This document shows positions 61,901 to 64,000 of a stretch of DNA of 64,000 nucleotides, piece by piece. The notes beneath the pieces were generated by a model. It was not told where the DNA came from, made no database searches, and was given only the letters and a program-made list of their open reading frames with translations. Source of the DNA: Tubulanus polymorphus (lineage: Eukaryota; Nemertea; Palaeonemertea; Tubulaniformes; Tubulanidae); contig NC_134032.1 in NCBI RefSeq assembly GCF_964204645.1, positions 13,014,275 through 13,078,274 of the forward strand, read 5' to 3'. A program made the translations under genes and the position numbers. Positions within the stretch are counted from its first letter, which is position 1, and every line of letters starts with the position of its first letter.

Positions 61901-63700
61901 TATATTTTCTGTACCTGAAATCGTCAAAAAAAGAGCCTCGAAAATATATCAATACGATCCATCAAAGCGTGTCGAAAAACAAGTTGCCCGCGGGCGGACA
62001 CTGAAATCAGCGAAACGCCTTTTTTTTCGAATCACGTGAAGTGTTCGAATATTTCGCTGCAGGCTATGTGAAATAAAATCTAACAAAATTCAATAAACGA
62101 AAATCTATCTCGGTTGTATAGAATAACAACCCTGGCAGGTTCAAACACCCCTCCCTCCTTAATACTGGGTACTTCAATCAGTTAAAATCAGTTCCGTGTG
62201 ATGTAGTTAGTTACCTAATCGTCTTTGGTAAGCTATTATTATAGAATGGGCTGAAAATATCCGATCGTGAAAGAACAGGTTACTGAATACATATACCTTA
62301 ATTCTCTGCAGCTGGTACTTACCTTCTAATACAACAAATGGCACCCCACACAAGACCTCCAAATGTTACAGCTAATAGGAATGTTACAATGACTACATAT
62401 AATATACTCCAATCTGAAATAGATGAAACCGAAAAATACAGTCATTAAAAGATGAAATACAATGTTAAACGCCAAAAATACATTAAGAAGATTCCTCTTT
62501 ATGTATTTTTGTTAATGCGCATAAAAACGATGTCAATTGTGAGTGTACAAAGTACACTACAATATCTGCTAAATGCAATTTACATTGCGCAATCGATGGT
62601 ATTTTTTAACTAACACAGAGACAGTTGTATACACAGTTGTTTCGTTCAGTAGATGACTTGAAAATTGTTGTGCTTTGTTTGTCTGGTTCACATACGTGAT
62701 GTGATACTAATAGCTCCCCCAGAGCTAAAAACCATGTACTTTAATCCACATAAGCACACATGCCAGAACACTAATAGCTATTCAAAGAGCTAATCGGTTA
62801 ACCTACAAGCACTACCTGCTTTTTTCGTTTTAACTATTTCAGGTTGGCCACTTTCCACCCATTTACAAATTCCCCCAAAGATTTCTCTGACTTAAACACG
62901 CGATTACACATCATTCCCAGAGTGTGTCAGAGAAATATCTAGGTTAAAAATCTTACAAATCATTCATTTTCATTGAAACAAGAAAAAAGTTTTCCAGGTT
63001 TTTGTTAAATTGGTCAAATTCTCTTGAGTTTTTCAGTTCAGTGGCGCCACCCTGTATTTACATCGTGTATTTACATGTCTTGTTACGTGAAGTAAATTGC
63101 TGCGTAATTTTGCGTTTTCTCAACTTACCACAGTTTTGCTGCCGGAACCAGAGATGCGATTTAAATATATTCGTCATCCAAAACGGATCACAGATGCATC
63201 TCCGTGACGACTGTTCGCACTGTCCATGACCGGAACAATTGTTCTGGCAAACTGTAAAACAATATCAAATCATATTACGCTATAACCTGATATACAACAT
63301 GGATCCGATCTCATGAAAAAGTTTATGCTGAAAACAGTAAATGTTCATCAACAGTGAAAACATGAAGTAACCAATACAGTCAAACTGGCTTTTTTCATAT
63401 CAGTTTAATCGGGATTTTGATTTCATCCGAGTATTATTTACAGTCTTTCAAATCATGAACACATATAGAATATGACCTTTATTCTGGATTTATCTGAACT
63501 GAATGATTTTCATCGGTCCCAAATAATGATATAGGGTGCTTGAATACTTACTGACAGTGTCGATAAAATACACTTCATAATCGAGAATATCTTTTTCGGC
63601 GCGAATTCGACGTCGCAGCACGTCGACTATTTCTGGACCGGGTCTCAACTGAAGGTGTTGATCCGTGCCAACTATATGCACATAAAACTGTACAATTAAC
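58963..63700 (-). CDS. KIAA0319L: KIAA0319/KIAA0319L-family membrane protein, 3' exons (partial)
   Basis: C-terminal part of a large type I membrane protein whose vertebrate relatives have PKD-type ectodomains and act in membrane traffic and cell adhesion (KIAA0319L is also known as an AAV receptor). Six exons are visible in order: 63700-63552, 63251-63129, 62413-62323, 61914-61820, 60872-60843, 59108-58963; phases join without a break. They encode a juxtamembrane region ending in the cysteine-rich CSGHGQC and CICDPFWM motif, a transmembrane segment (ILYVVIVTFLLAVTFGGLVW), a basic stop-transfer KYRPKKRHRYQLLP and a cytoplasmic tail with HSSLMVSGSDTEEETLF. This order and the SSLMVS-acidic block are characteristic of the family. 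The gene continues beyond the right edge, so PKD domains and the start are not in view. Confidence 0.85.
59221..59367. mobile_element. Palindromic MITE family A, degraded copy
   Basis: Central 'agttctatagccaatctat' with flanking 'gactatcttag' and 'aagaccattttcggactt'; tips are decayed. In the last intron of the KIAA0319-family gene. Confidence 0.55.
60923..61080. mobile_element. Palindromic MITE family A, copy
   Basis: ctcagttgcaaaatcatgac at the left and gctatgactgtgcaactggc at the right, with 'gttgttagattgg' in the middle. It lies 51 bases upstream, on the minus strand, of the 30-base exon at 60843-60872. Confidence 0.7.
61219..61335. repeat. Two adjacent hairpins
   Basis: 61219-61255 pairs aaatcccgatt with aaatcgggattt around aatgtacagtacat, itself palindromic. 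61271-61335 pairs aagacttacactta with taagtgtaagtctt, and attgaattgaaagtac with gtactttcaattcaat, with almost no loop. Both are centred on 'gtacagtac'-like cores. Confidence 0.85.
61456..61748. mobile_element. MITE with accctttcagtgc termini (family H), complete
   Basis: taccctttcagtgcg at the left and cagcactgaaagggtta at the right are inverted. Inside are repeated 'cgcggtgtagacgca' and 'ctacaccgcagtgcgg' words that can also pair. In an intron of the KIAA0319-family gene. A truncated relative is at 37375-37558. Confidence 0.8.
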
Positions 63701-63861
63701 CTGCAATTACAAGAACAACGCTACAACAGCTCGGCCCATGTTGAACGTGGGTACCACCAGGTGGCGTGACTAGCACTCAGTTTTTAAAGAAATACAACTA
63801 GCTCATTTTCAATCGACTGATCTGAATTTAAAAGCTCATATCATACGAGCTACCCGTTACT

Positions 63862-64000
63862 ATTAGTGACACCTGGTGGATCCTCACTTGCCACAAGTGG
63901 AATCCTTAGTCTTTTGCCGCAGTAGTCGATGTCCTACTGCACACTAGCGACACCAGGTGGATCCTCACTTGCCACAAGTGCGATAATCTTTCACCGCAGC
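63862..64000. repeat. 76-bp-family repeat, two units, inverted orientation
   Basis: gacacctggtggatcctcac and gacaccaggtggatcctcac recur 81 bases apart, each followed by ttgccacaagtg. Between them is 'gtcgatgtcctactgcacac'. This is the reverse complement of the array at 32011-32255 and runs off the right edge. Confidence 0.75.

Overview
The window is nuclear DNA from an animal. Genes are split by short GT-AG introns, there are canonical polyadenylation signals, no operons, and a dense load of small non-autonomous transposons with terminal inverted repeats. The intron-exon style, the protein sequences (CCT1, NMD3, STYXL1, alpha-tubulin, a calmodulin-like protein, a KIAA0319-family protein, invertebrate-type GT11 fucosyltransferases) and the repeat load suggest a marine invertebrate, probably a lophotrochozoan such as a mollusc, annelid or brachiopod. 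The phylum cannot be fixed from this sequence alone.

Layout. 0.5-1.1 kb: a small single-exon gene for a one-pass membrane protein with a TATA/CRE promoter. 1.1-16.6 kb: gene-poor, repeat-rich DNA with hairpin elements at 5.6 and 13.6 kb and two weak coding-like patches near 12 and 15.5 kb. 16.6-22.6 kb: a tandem segmental duplication carrying two intact, intronless GT11 (alpha-1,2-fucosyltransferase-like) genes, separated by a LINE 3' remnant. 22.8-23.9 kb: a cluster of three inverted-repeat elements. 24.3-33.2 kb (minus): a complete 12-exon TCP1/CCT1 chaperonin gene, 558 aa, with an AT-AC (U12-type) intron and a 154-bp tandem array in another intron. 33.56-39.8 kb (plus): complete 12-exon NMD3, 505 aa, head-to-head with CCT1 across a 360-bp shared promoter region. 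40.4-41.3 kb (plus): intronless STYXL1 pseudophosphatase. 42.5-45.7 kb (plus): alpha-tubulin with the ATG alone in its first exon. 48.8-51.9 kb (minus): a calmodulin-like four-EF-hand gene. 58.9-63.7 kb and off the right edge (minus): the 3' exons of a KIAA0319/KIAA0319L-family membrane protein.

How the genes relate. CCT1, NMD3 and alpha-tubulin are general growth/proteostasis genes: CCT folds actin and tubulin, NMD3 exports 60S subunits, and alpha-tubulin is a CCT client. The CCT1-NMD3 divergent pair could be co-regulated; the rest looks like ordinary neighbourhood. The two fucosyltransferases are a local lineage-specific expansion.

I did not find a clear new multi-gene system. The most notable observations are the AT-AC intron in CCT1, the divergent CCT1/NMD3 promoter, the recently duplicated GT11 pair with uneven divergence, the 154-bp array ending in a stem-loop, inverted-repeat elements whose tips carry tRNA B-box-like sequence, and a long hairpin with a hammerhead-like core. 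All family names come from reading translated motifs by eye; no database search was run.
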